Positions 19,238 to 28,819 of a stretch of DNA of 64,000 nucleotides are shown one piece after another. Numbering within the stretch: position 1 is the first letter of the stretch; every line of letters begins with the position of its first letter. The stretch is from positions 6,324,001 through 6,388,000 of the forward strand of contig JAPFFF010000002.1 of assembly GCA_039105265.1 (NCBI GenBank), given 5' to 3'. Under the pieces are notes generated by a model, which had not been told where the DNA came from, did not search any database, and worked only from the letters and a program-made list of their open reading frames with translations. Origin of the DNA: Tritrichomonas musculus. Lineage: Eukaryota > Parabasalia > Tritrichomonadida > Tritrichomonadidae. The translations under genes and the position numbers were made by a program.

Positions 19238-20033
19238 CGCCACTTTTTTCTTAATTTATAAATTTATAGTGGTCCTAAAAAATATTGATAAGAAATTTGA
19301 GAGAAATTTTCAGGTTTCATTGAAAAAATTGAGAAAATTTATTTAAAAATAATTTGAGAAAATTTTAAAATTTCTTTCAAATTCATTCAAATTTAATGAC
19401 CTATTCATGAATTTATGAATCAATTGTTGGTCTTTTGACCTTTTATTTATATGTTTTCTTTACCAAAAAATACAAACGAACGCTATAATTTAATCGCAAG
19501 TGGTTCTGCAATCGCACAATTTTAATAAAAGCAAAACAGCTGATGCATTAAGTATTTCGTTAAATTGCGTCAAAGCAGTAGCTAAATAGATTGATGAAGG
19601 GAGACCAGAAAAAACACAACCCTGCCGACCACAAATATTAACAAATGAAATCAAGTATTTCATATGCGTTAAAGCAATAATGTTTCCTGAAATCCCTGGA
19701 GCTGAAATGGCAAATGTTTAGCAACAAACAATTCTTTGATTGATTCTTTTCCAAAGAAATTGAAACAATGCCTCGAAGTGCAAGGCAATCAAGTAAGATT
19801 TTAATTTTAATTTTTAATAAAAAATCAACTTTTTCAATTGCCGAAAAAATATTGATAAGAAATTTAACTTTTTAAATTAAAAATTTTAAAAATAAAATAA
19901 CTTTTGTTAACGACGATTAACTATTGAATTCATTTCTTATCAATATTTTTTAGGAACACTATAAATTTATACATAGAATTGCACAGAAATTTTATTTTTT
20001 TATTCATTGAAATTTGCTCTCAATAAAGTGGCG
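19238..20033. mobile_element. Decayed Tc1-like DNA transposon or non-autonomous derivative
   Basis: Both ends read CGCCACTTT inwards (19238 on the plus strand, 20033 on the minus strand). A further inverted pair follows: ATAAATTTATAGTG, then TCCTAAAAAATATTGATAAG (19268-19296 versus 19936-19964, about one mismatch). The right arm carries about 57 extra bases, so one arm has gained or lost sequence. The interior around 19490-19790 keeps transposase-like helix-turn-helix words on the plus strand (RPEKTQPCRPQILTNEIK), but many stops break it. No target duplication is clear. Confidence 0.6.
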
Positions 20034-20180
20034 AATGGAATTCTGAATTCAAAATTTATAAAAACTCATAGAAATATAAGTAAGAAAAATTTATTTAGAA
20101 AATTATTTTAAAGAAAAAAAAAATTAAGTTAAATAAATGACCAAAGAAGTTTAATTATTGAGCGAAAAATAAACTCATAT

Positions 20181-20211
<31 letters not shown>

Positions 20212-20873
20212 CAGAAGACTCATAGAATAATTACTTTATTGTCATTTTCAACAAAGAATTTTTTATCTTTAGTTCCATTATCCACTCCTCACCGAATTTT
20301 TTGAACATTATTTTAATTAAAATTGGCTTTTTTTGTTCTTTTAAAAGAATTAGTTGGTTATTGAAAATTGGAATTTATGACTACTAAATTATATTAAAAA
20401 AATATCATTTGATTATACTAAACTAAGGTTTTCTCTCAATTTTTTTTTAAAAGATAGGAGTTAATTCAATGTTAAGTGATTATTCACAATAAATTAAAAA
20501 AAAAAAAAAAAAAAGAATTGAAAAAAAAATTGGTTTTTATATTTTTATTATCATTTACTAAACATTTAAAAATGAATTTATATATTTATTGATTCCAAAA
20601 GATCCGTCCATCATGAGTTGATTTATTATATGATTCTTAAAAATCATTGGTCATATGAGAATGGCATTGCTTACCATAAAATAGAATGAAGTAAATTTTG
20701 CCTATAATCATTGAAAAAACTTAAAGTTACTCCAATGTTTTTAATATGATGGTTGTTTCTAAATAGATTATTTGATATTTGCTATATCAAATAACAGCAA
20801 AATGAATGTGGAACATTTTTATCAGTTATTGGAATTATCTGGGTGTTTTTTTATAAATAAAATCAATTATAAA
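20034..20873. other. AT-rich intergenic DNA with long poly-T run
   Basis: There is no supported gene. A T-run of about 30 bases lies at 20186-20215 and an A-run of about 20 at 20495-20514. Confidence 0.6.
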
Positions 20874-21011
20874 CTATTTAATTCTAATTATAATTTTGTT
20901 GAATATTATGGTTGAAATTTCATCTTTTGCTTTTTCAATTCCCTGATGATTAATTAAAAGGCTTGATATTTGTTGATTGCCATTTTCAATGGCTAAATGT
21001 AAAGGTGTCGT
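20874..21011 (-). CDS. Ankyrin unit 10 and C-terminus
   Basis: Reads TTPLHLAIENGNQQISSLLI and continues past the usual repeat end into a short basic tail (FNKIIIRIK) and a stop. The upstream border is TTTTAT directly before the first codon, as in the other units. Confidence 0.65.
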   Translation of the reverse strand, partial: TTPLHLAIENGNQQISSLLINHQGIEKAKDEISTIIFNKIIIRIK

Positions 21012-21447
21012 ATAAAAAACATATATTTGAAATTTCATTTGAAATTTGTGAATAATTTCATTAATATAAAAATTGAAATTGTATAAAAGATAAGCCAAAT
21101 TTCATACAATTATATTATTGAAATTGAATTTATAGGTTTGTTTTGAAATTTCATAAAAAAAAATTGAATTAGAAATTTGATTTGAATATCAGAATATTAA
21201 TTTCATTAATTATTTTTTCCAAAATTTTATTGAAAATATTATCTTCAATTTCTTTATAAATTAAACTAAATAAATTTCGTAAATCATATTATTTAAAATT
21301 ATATTAATTATACATTTTTTTTGGAATTGTATTAAAGTCAAATATTTTGAATCGAATAAAAAAGTTTGTTTTGAAATCACATAAATCTAAAGATAATTAA
21401 ATTCGATAAGAATTTTTTTTTAATTTTATAAAAAAAAACATTTAAAT

Positions 21448-21540
21448 TTGTGGAATATTTATATTTATATTTTTATTTGTTAATAAAAGCTCCACCGCTT
21501 CAGAATTTCCTTTTTCAATTGCCAAAAATAATGATGTTTT
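21448..21540 (-). CDS. Ankyrin unit 9 (31 codons)
   Basis: Opens KTSLFLAIEKGNSEAVELLL and ends in I-N-I-N-I-P-Q. There are no stops; the upstream border is TTTCAA and the downstream spacer begins ATTTAA. Confidence 0.65.
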
Positions 21541-22078
21541 TTGAAAAAATAATTCTTATTTCATAAAAAATATTTGAATGCATATTTCATAAAATATTAA
21601 ATGCAAACTATACAAAAAAAATAAAAATCGAATTTCATTCAAAAAGAAAAAAAAAATTGAATTCATATAAAATGAAAATTTCATCAAATACTACTTTGAA
21701 ATTTGATAAAACAATAAATATTTAAATTGTATGAATAATTTTTGGATAAAACTTCATTTATATATTAATATTCATAATCTCATAAAAATAAAAATGGGAA
21801 AAATATTATAAAATAATAATAATAAAATTTCATTAAATTAAATAATAAACTGAATGAAAAAAAAAATGAGATGAAATTCCATTATATAAATTGAATTAAA
21901 ATATAATAAGAAAAATAAATAGATGAATTTCGTCATTAAAATATATGTTTGTTAATTATATGAAAATAAAACATTTTAATTTTATTTAATTATTCAATTT
22001 GAAATTTCATCTAAAAGATCAATTTTAAACAGAATACAGAAAAAAAATTCCAAATGTAATAAAAAATTAAATATTAAT

Positions 22079-22171
22079 TGCTAAAATATTTACATTTAAC
22101 TCGGAATGTTTCAGTAAAAGGTCAACAATATCGATGCGTTCTTTTTCTATTGCGCTATATAAAACTGTTTT
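22079..22171 (-). CDS. Ankyrin unit 8 (31 codons)
   Basis: Opens KTVLYSAIEKERIDIVDLLL and ends L-N-V-N-I-L-A. There are no stops; the upstream border is TTTCAT and the downstream spacer begins ATTAAT. Confidence 0.65.
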
Positions 22172-22758
22172 ATGAAAAAATTAAAGAAAACTTCATAAAA
22201 ATATATAATTAAAATATAATTAAAATAAAATTTTTAAATGCAATAAAAAATATTATTTAATTTCATAAAATAAAACTGGTTGAAAATATAAAAAGTAAAA
22301 AAAATGAAACATGATATAAACTGAATATTGAACATAATAAAACAATGCAATAAAAAGTCATTTAAATATTTTTGTTTAAATGTAATAAATATTAAAATAA
22401 AATTTGATTAAAAAAAATTTATAAAACGTGATTTAAAAGAATAATTTTGAATGTAATTTAAACCAAAATGTTGAATTTTATATATATATTTTAATTGTTA
22501 TTTGATTAAATTTAATATAAAATTTCATTAAAAATAGGATAAAAATTATATTAATTATCGGTTTGAATGCAATGAAAAAAATATTTGAAAATCTTATTAA
22601 TTATTTGATAAAAATGTAATGAAATTGTTTTTTACAAATTGTATTAATTTATATTATGGAATAGAATAAAAATCAATATTTTGGCAATTTTATAAATCAA
22701 AAAACTTGCAATTTGATGAATTAGGAATTTAAAATTACATTAAAAAAATATTAATAAC

Positions 22759-22851
22759 TGTTTTAGCATTAACATCAATATTTGGATGTAATAATAATAA
22801 TTGTGATATTTCAAAATAGCATTTTTCAACAGCCAAATATAGAGGTGATTT
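22759..22851 (-). CDS. Ankyrin unit 7 (31 codons)
   Basis: Opens KSPLYLAVEKCYFEISQLLL and ends I-D-V-N-A-K-T. There are no stops; the upstream border is TTTTAT and the downstream spacer begins GTTATT, the only unit whose spacer starts with GT. Confidence 0.65.
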
Positions 22852-23209
22852 ATAAAATAATAAATTGATATTTCATAAAATAAAAAAAATTAAATTTTAT
22901 TTTAAAAAATAAATTAAAACTTTATTAAATATTTGTGTTAAATTGAATTAAAAAAATATTGGAAATTGAATGAAAAAGAAGAGTTTAAATGTGATAAAAA
23001 TATTTGTTTTCAATATAATTTAAATATTTGATTTGATATTCCATAAATATGTATTTTAAATGTAATTAAAATATATTTTTTGATATTGCATTAATACTTG
23101 AAATATAATGTAATTAAATATTTTTATTCAAATTTCATTAAATTTACTTTGTGGAATATAATGAAAAATGATTATAGCTGAAATTATATAAAACCAAAAA
23201 TTTCCAAAT

Positions 23210-23302
23210 AGTTTTTGAATTTACATCTATATCTTTTCTTGTTAACAAAAGTTTGACTATTTCGATATTTTGATTATCAACTGAAATAATTAAAGCTGTT
23301 TT
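23210..23302 (-). CDS. Ankyrin unit 6 (31 codons)
   Basis: Opens KTALIISVDNQNIEIVKLLL and ends I-D-V-N-S-K-T. There are no stops; the upstream border is TTTAAT and the downstream spacer begins ATTTGG. Confidence 0.65.
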
Positions 23303-23651
23303 ATTAAAAATAAAATGATAACATCATTTAACAATATAAAAATGAATACCATAAAACAATGAAATTGAAAATATCATAAAATGAAATGATTAAGTAGATT
23401 TCATGAAAAAAATTGGAAAAAATGTGATGAAACAATTTTAAAATAAATCTCATTGGAAAATAACATGAAACTGTATAAAAAATTATACACTTTTGAATTT
23501 TATAAAAATTATTATTCTTTGAAATATAATGAAAATTTAAAATATAAAATATTATAAAAATAATTTTTGAAATGTAATAAAAAAAAAATGCTTTTTAAAT
23601 GTAATAAAAATGGAATAAATTTGAATTGTATAAAACAGAAATAAATAAAAT

Positions 23652-23744
23652 TGTTTTTAAATTAATATCAGTTTCTGGCTTCATAAGTAAAAGTTGTATT
23701 ATTTCTATATTAGCTTTTTCCACGGCTATGTGTAGTGCAGCCTT
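23652..23744 (-). CDS. Ankyrin unit 5 (31 codons)
   Basis: Opens KAALHIAVEKANIEIIQLLL and ends T-D-I-N-L-K-T. There are no stops; the upstream border is TTTAA and the downstream spacer begins ATTTTA. Confidence 0.65.
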
Positions 23745-24005
23745 TTAAATGATGTGATGAAAAAAACATTATAAAATATATTTTAAAAAACTACATAAAA
23801 AAATAAAAGTAATTTCAAGAAAAATTTTGAAATAAATGTAATAAAACAAATGCCAAAATTTCATTAATTTAAAAAAGGAATTATATTTAATACCAATTTA
23901 TAAATATTATTAGAAATTTGAATTTTAAATGAAATAAATATGAAATTAGAAATGTAATAAAAATATATGTTTATATAATTTTATACATATAATTAAATAA
24001 AAAAT

Positions 24006-24098
24006 AGCTTTTATATTCAGATGATCATTATTTTTTGACAGTAAAAGTTGAACAATTTCAGGATTTTCTTTTTCAATTGCAATATGTAAAGCAGTCTT
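24006..24098 (-). CDS. Ankyrin unit 4 (31 codons)
   Basis: Opens KTALHIAIEKENPEIVQLLL and ends H-L-N-I-K-A. There are no stops; the upstream border is AATTAT and the downstream spacer begins ATTTTT. Confidence 0.65.
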
Positions 24099-24469
24099 AT
24101 AATTGATTTATAATAATTTCAAAAATCAATTGATTAAAAACTGTGTTAATTTTTTAAATAGAAATTGAATTAAATTAGATTAATAAAATTTTATAAAATA
24201 TTAAAATTCAATTTCATTTATATAATAAAATAAAATTTTAAAAACAAATAATTTCGAATTTTATTAATATTAATATTGAACTTCACAAAAAGAAATTGGA
24301 AATTTTATGAAATAAAAATTGCTAATGAAATAAATATTGAAATTAAAATGTAATTAAAAAATTTAAATGAAATGAAATTGAAAAATTATTTCAAACGCTA
24401 AAAAAATATTATATGAAACGCAAAAAAATTAAATGTAAAGAAATCCTATGAAAAATATTTGTTAAAGAT

Positions 24470-24562
24470 TGTTTTTAAACTTAAATCAATATCATGAGAT
24501 GACAATAATAAACGAACAATTTCAGAATTCTCTTTTTCAACTGCAATGTGTAAAGCAGTTTT
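24470..24562 (-). CDS. Ankyrin unit 3 (31 codons)
   Basis: Opens KTALHIAVEKENSEIVRLLL and ends I-D-L-S-L-K-T. There are no stops; the upstream border is TTTCAA and the downstream spacer begins ATCTTT. Confidence 0.65.
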
Positions 24563-25122
24563 TTGAAATTATAGAAAAACTTCATTGAAATAATTTTTTT
24601 CTAACTTCATTGAATCGATTATGCTTAAATTGAATGAAACATTAAATATGAGAAATTTTATGATAAAAAGTCAAATAAATTTTATTTAACAATCATTTCG
24701 AAATTAAATTAAAAATTGATCTCATAATTTCAAAAATGGCATTAAAATCAAATTTGATAAAAATATGATTATGTAATTTCATTAAAAATATTTTATTAAA
24801 TTTCATAAAAAATGTTTATTTTTAAATGCCATTTAAATCATAAATATTTAAATATAATTTATAAAATTAATTATAAATTTTATCAAAATTATTTCAAAAA
24901 TGTAATGAAATTAATGGAACAAATTGTATTAATTTTATATAGAATTTTATGAGGAAAAAATAATTTAAAAATGCAATAAAAATTAAGAATTTTTAAATTT
25001 TATAAGCATAAATAATATTTGGAATATAATTAATATATGCTTTTAGACGTTATGAATATGCATTATTTTGAGATGCAATGAAATTAAATTTTAAATTTTA
25101 TGAGTATAAGTTGCTTAGAATT

Positions 25123-25215
25123 GTTTTTATATTAATATCAATTTGTTTTTGCGATAATAAAAGTTGTATAATTTCTATATTTCCTTTTTCTGTGGCAATG
25201 TGTAAAGGAGTTTTG
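25123..25215 (-). CDS. Ankyrin unit 2 (31 codons)
   Basis: Opens KTPLHIATEKGNIEIIQLLL and ends I-D-I-N-I-K-T. There are no stops; the upstream border is TTTCAC and the downstream spacer begins ATTCTA. Confidence 0.65.
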
Positions 25216-26116
25216 TGAAAAAATATTGATTAATTTCATTAAAATATAATATAAGAATTTCATAAAAAACATTCAATTAAAATTGAGTAAAAAAAAATAA
25301 TCCAAATTATATAAAAAATAACAATTGATTATTTCATAAAATTAAACATCAAAAATTTCATTAAAATTCGCCATTTTAATTTTATCAAATAATTAGATAT
25401 TTAATTCCATGAAAAAAATGGATGTAAAAATAGCATTAAAAAGTAGAAATTTAATTTTATGAATAAGATAAATTATAAACATTATGAATATAATAGATTA
25501 GAAATTTTATAATAAAATTTTATTATAATTTTATTTTAAAATTTGATAGTAATATAATAAAAAAAAATTATATGTATTTCATTAAAAATAAATAGAAATG
25601 TAATGAAAATTAATTTTAAATGTCAAAAGAAATTATGTATAAAAATATAATAAAAATGTTTTTAATAATTTCATGAAATATTTTGATTAAAAACTTCATT
25701 AAAATAATTCAAAAAAATGCAATAAAAAATTGAAGAAAAATTTCATTAATAAAAAATATCTTAAATCCCATTAATAATTAATTTGCAAAATTTCATTATA
25801 TACAATATTTTAAATTTCATAAAAAAATAATTAGGTAAATTTCATGAAAATAAAAAAAATGAAATTTCATTCAAAAATATGAAGAATTTCATAAAAAAAA
25901 GCTATGATTAAAAATATTATAAGATTATAAATTAAACATTATTTTAAAAAGAAAATAAAAGAATTCTATAAAAAAAATTGATATTTAAAATGAAATTAAA
26001 ATTTTTATTTAGGGTAATGTAATTAAAAAAAATATAATTTGGAATGTAATAAAAAACTTTATTATGAAAATGCAATTAAAATAAATATGAAATTTTATTA
26101 ACAAAATATTAAAAAT

Positions 26117-26209
26117 GGTTTTTGAATTGACATCGATTTCTTTTCTTGATAATAAAAGCTTAACTAGTTCTATATATCCTTTTTCAACAGTAATATACAA
26201 TGCTGTTTT
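26117..26209 (-). CDS. Ankyrin unit 1 (31 codons)
   Basis: Opens KTALYITVEKGYIELVKLLL and ends I-D-V-N-S-K-T. There are no stops; it is separated by 71 bases from the end of the N-terminal frame. The 901-base spacer on its other side is the longest and could hide a lost unit. Confidence 0.65.
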
Positions 26210-26280
26210 ATTTAAAAAAAATAATTATTTGAATTTCATCAAAAAAAAAATATCTTTTTAATTTCATAAAAAAAAAATTT

Positions 26281-27444
26281 TCAAATTACCAAAGAATTTA
26301 TATCAATATGTGTCATTTCCAAAAGAAATTCTACAAGTGTTAAATAATAATATTTGCATAAATTATAAAAAACCAATTCACTGTTGAGATTTTTTGGGAA
26401 AAATTCATAATTGTTGTATTTAATACTTTTTGCATAAATGTTCGAATATACATCATCATCATCATCATCTTGGTTTTGAATGAAATTGATAATAAAATAA
26501 TTTGCTATTTCATTATGATGACATTTTATTGATTCAATTAGGCATTCGTTATAAAAAACGTTAGGTTGTATATTTGATAGTTTTTCAAGTAGATGAACTA
26601 ATTCAGGATCTGGATCATTTTTAGGTTGAATATGTTCTTCAATTAAATGAATCAACTCAGGATTTTTTCCATGGATTAAATAAAGCCATAATGATGGCGT
26701 CAATTCAATATTTAAAAAATATAAATATTTGAAAATTTGAATTGATCCAAAAAATGCGGCATATTCAATTAATGTTGGATTTTTATCATATAAAAATTGA
26801 TTAGTTTCAAATATCGATTGTTCAATTACTGTAGAAAGTGGCAAATTTGTCCTATTGACGTAGGTAACAAATTCATCAACATCATCGTTTCGTATCAAAT
26901 TGCATATGTATTTGTCATTTTCTCCTGCTTTTCGTTTTTGCTTAAATAACTCATTATCATCTTTGCATAAACGAGGAATTGTTTTTTGGCTAAAAAACGT
27001 TTTGAATTCTGGATAAAAATATTGCAGATAATTTCGTCGTTTGTATTTATCATTATTTAATATGTATCTATAGATGGTTCGATCAGGAATTAATAATTTT
27101 TCTTCAAAAAGAAAAAGCAAAATTCTTTTGTTCTTTCGGAAAAAATGAAAAAGATCAAAATTAGAAAAGCAATCTTGAATTTCATTTTTGAAAAAAGCTA
27201 AAATTCTATCAATTTGACTGAAAAAAATTGGAGAGTGGTGATAATTATTTGATATATGTAGAATTAGGTTTAGTATTTCTTTTATTTCTTTTTTATTATC
27301 TATGATTTTAAGATCAATAATGTATGAAATTAATATTTGATAGTTCTCTTCTTGATTTGAATCATCATCTAAAAATTGAAGAATATGTTTTTGTATATTC
27401 TTCATTTTTTTAATATAATCATGAATAACTCCTCCTTTTTTCAT
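26281..27444 (-). CDS. N-terminal part of split ankyrin gene, DUF3447-type domain
   Basis: This 387-residue open frame starts at an ATG at 27444. The first ~170 residues are helical; residues about 175-300 match the trichomonad DUF3447-type region, seen as NDKYICNLIRNDDVDEFVTY, then S-x-F-E-T-N and LIEYAAFFGSIQIFKYLYFL and LWLYLIHGKNPELIHLIEE. A short D-repeat (QDDDDDD) lies near 345. The frame runs into the first half of an ankyrin-like repeat ending I-D-I-N-S-L, then enters the first spacer (GTAATT). Such proteins in trichomonads are large cytosolic families of unknown role; the ankyrin part should bind proteins. Confidence 0.85.
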   Translation of the reverse strand: MKKGGVIHDYIKKMKNIQKHILQFLDDDSNQEENYQILISYIIDLKIIDNKKEIKEILNLILHISNNYHHSPIFFSQIDRILAFFKNEIQDCFSNFDLFHFFRKNKRILLFLFEEKLLIPDRTIYRYILNNDKYKRRNYLQYFYPEFKTFFSQKTIPRLCKDDNELFKQKRKAGENDKYICNLIRNDDVDEFVTYVNRTNLPLSTVIEQSIFETNQFLYDKNPTLIEYAAFFGSIQIFKYLYFLNIELTPSLWLYLIHGKNPELIHLIEEHIQPKNDPDPELVHLLEKLSNIQPNVFYNECLIESIKCHHNEIANYFIINFIQNQDDDDDDVYSNIYAKSIKYNNYEFFPKNLNSELVFYNLCKYYYLTLVEFLLEMTHIDINSLVI

Positions 27445-27548
27445 AATAATTTTCCGTTTATTATTTTTTTATTCAAATACGTTATTATTTTGTATCTGGT
27501 TAACAAATAAATACAATAATAAATAAAGAAAAACGTTTTTTTTTTTTT
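27445..27548. other. Intergenic gap between the two ankyrin genes
   Basis: This is a 104-base AT-rich gap with an A/T run next to the 3' end of the neighbouring gene. It separates the 3' end of the upstream ankyrin gene from the start of the split one; both read on the minus strand. Confidence 0.5.
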
Positions 27549-28643
27549 TTATTGATCAATTGATGACAAATATTTTACAACGTCATCGAAACCTTTTGAT
27601 CTAGCAAGGTCAATAGGTGTTTGATTTTTTGTTGTTATTGAACCAATATCAAATTTGTTTAAAGATATAAGGTATTTAACAATATCGATATTTCCAGCTT
27701 CACAAGCAGAATGTAATAATGTGTATCCAGCGATACTTTTTGCATTAATATCAATTTGATTGAGTGATATAAGATATTTAATGATCTCAGGATTTTCAGA
27801 TCTACAAGCGATATTTAAAATTGAATACTGATTGCTAGTTTTCTCGTTGATATCTATTTCACCAAGAGAAATCAAATATTTAACCAGTTCAAGGTTCCTC
27901 GATTTACAAGCTGAATGTAAAATGGTCCAATTTGATTTTGTTCTTGAATTTAAGTCAATTTTATCAAGAGAAATCAAATGCTTGACGAGTTCCAAGTTTC
28001 CTGATTCGCAAGCATAATGAAGAACAGTGAAATTTTTACTTGTCATTGAATTAACATCAATATCTTCAAGTGTTAATAAATATTTTGCAACTTCAAAGTG
28101 TCCGTTTTGGCAAGCAATGTGTAAGTATGTAATGTCATTGACAACTCGTGATTTAAGATCGAATTTATCGAGTGAAACTAAGTATTTAACAAGTTCTAAG
28201 TTCCCTGCTTTGCATGCATTGTGTAAAATTGTCCAATTTGAGATGCTTTTTGAGCTTATGTCGATTTTATCAAGAGAAATTAAATATTTGACAAGTTCAA
28301 GATTCCCTGATTCACAAGCATTGTGCAAAATTGAGAAGTCTTTGGTTGTTCTTGAGTTCAAATCAATTTCATTAAGTGATATTAAATATTGGACAAGTTC
28401 AAGACTTCCTGAATCACATGCTGAATGTAATACCGAATGATTGCTTTCGGTTCTCGTATTGATATCAATTAAGTTGAATGATAAAATGTATTTGACAAGT
28501 TCTGTGTTTCCTGATTCACAGGCAGCATGTAGAATTGAATAATTGCAGTATGAATCTTCATTAAAATCAATTCTATCCAAAGATATAAGATATTTAACAA
28601 GTTCCAAATTGCCTGATTTGCAAGCAAAATGTAAAACTGTCAA
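27549..28643 (-). CDS. Ankyrin block of 11 contiguous repeats (3' part of gene starting at 29931)
   Basis: This part holds eleven 33-residue ankyrin repeats with the pattern xxLHxACESGNLELVKYLISLxKIDxNSRTxxN, ending in a stop after VVKYLSSIDQ. The frame has no natural ATG at its beginning (it opens TTG-ACA-GTT), because it is the continuation of the unit at 28727-28819 across an 83-base spacer. Unlike the neighbouring locus, these repeats are uninterrupted, which gives an internal control for what the loop looks like without a spacer: about seven residues between D-x-N and x-L-H. Confidence 0.85.
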   Translation of the reverse strand: MTVLHFACKSGNLELVKYLISLDRIDFNEDSYCNYSILHAACESGNTELVKYILSFNLIDINTRTESNHSVLHSACDSGSLELVQYLISLNEIDLNSRTTKDFSILHNACESGNLELVKYLISLDKIDISSKSISNWTILHNACKAGNLELVKYLVSLDKFDLKSRVVNDITYLHIACQNGHFEVAKYLLTLEDIDVNSMTSKNFTVLHYACESGNLELVKHLISLDKIDLNSRTKSNWTILHSACKSRNLELVKYLISLGEIDINEKTSNQYSILNIACRSENPEIIKYLISLNQIDINAKSIAGYTLLHSACEAGNIDIVKYLISLNKFDIGSITTKNQTPIDLARSKGFDDVVKYLSSIDQ

Positions 28644-28726
28644 ATTAAAAAAAAATTATTTTTAAAAAACATTGTAAAAACATATAAATAAATAAAACTT
28701 GATTATTAAAATTACTTAATAAAAAT

Positions 28727-28819
28727 TACTTTAGATTTAACATCCATCTTTTTAATATTAATTAAATATTCAACAAGTTTTAAATTCCCTGCCTCGCATG
28801 CCAAATTCAGCAATGTTTT
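28727..28819 (-). CDS. Ankyrin unit between two spacers (31 codons)
   Basis: Opens KTLLNLACEAGNLKLVEYLI and ends M-D-V-K-S-K-V. It is again exactly 93 nt, flanked by a 23-nt spacer upstream (28820-28842, ATTTTTATTTTAG...GTAT) and an 83-nt spacer downstream (28644-28726, starting ATTTTTATTAAG and ending AATTTG before ACA-GTT). Confidence 0.75.

Larger units (their letters stand above)
20874..27444 (-). other. Split ankyrin-repeat gene (whole locus)
   Basis: The locus reads on the minus strand. A 387-aa N-terminal frame (26281-27444) is followed by ten units, nine of exactly 93 nt and a longer last one, each encoding one ankyrin repeat and separated by spacers of 71, 901, 560, 371, 261, 349, 358, 587, 538 and 436 nt. 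No unit contains a stop, while the spacers are full of stops in all frames. The spacers always interrupt the same loop in the same phase. The last unit ends at a stop at 20874. Preservation of ten short open units in such AT-rich DNA argues for a living gene whose spacers are removed from RNA, but splice borders are not canonical. Confidence 0.75.

Noticed and set aside
21012-26280. Canonical GT-AG introns in the ankyrin spacers
   Set aside because: A few borders contain GT or AG by chance (GTAATT near 26290, AACAG before some units), but most spacers have neither at a phase-consistent place, so no standard intron model fits all units.
20874-27444. Whole split ankyrin locus as a simple pseudogene
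   Set aside because: Ten units with no stop, with identical length and phase, are hard to explain by decay; it remains the main alternative until RNA data exist.
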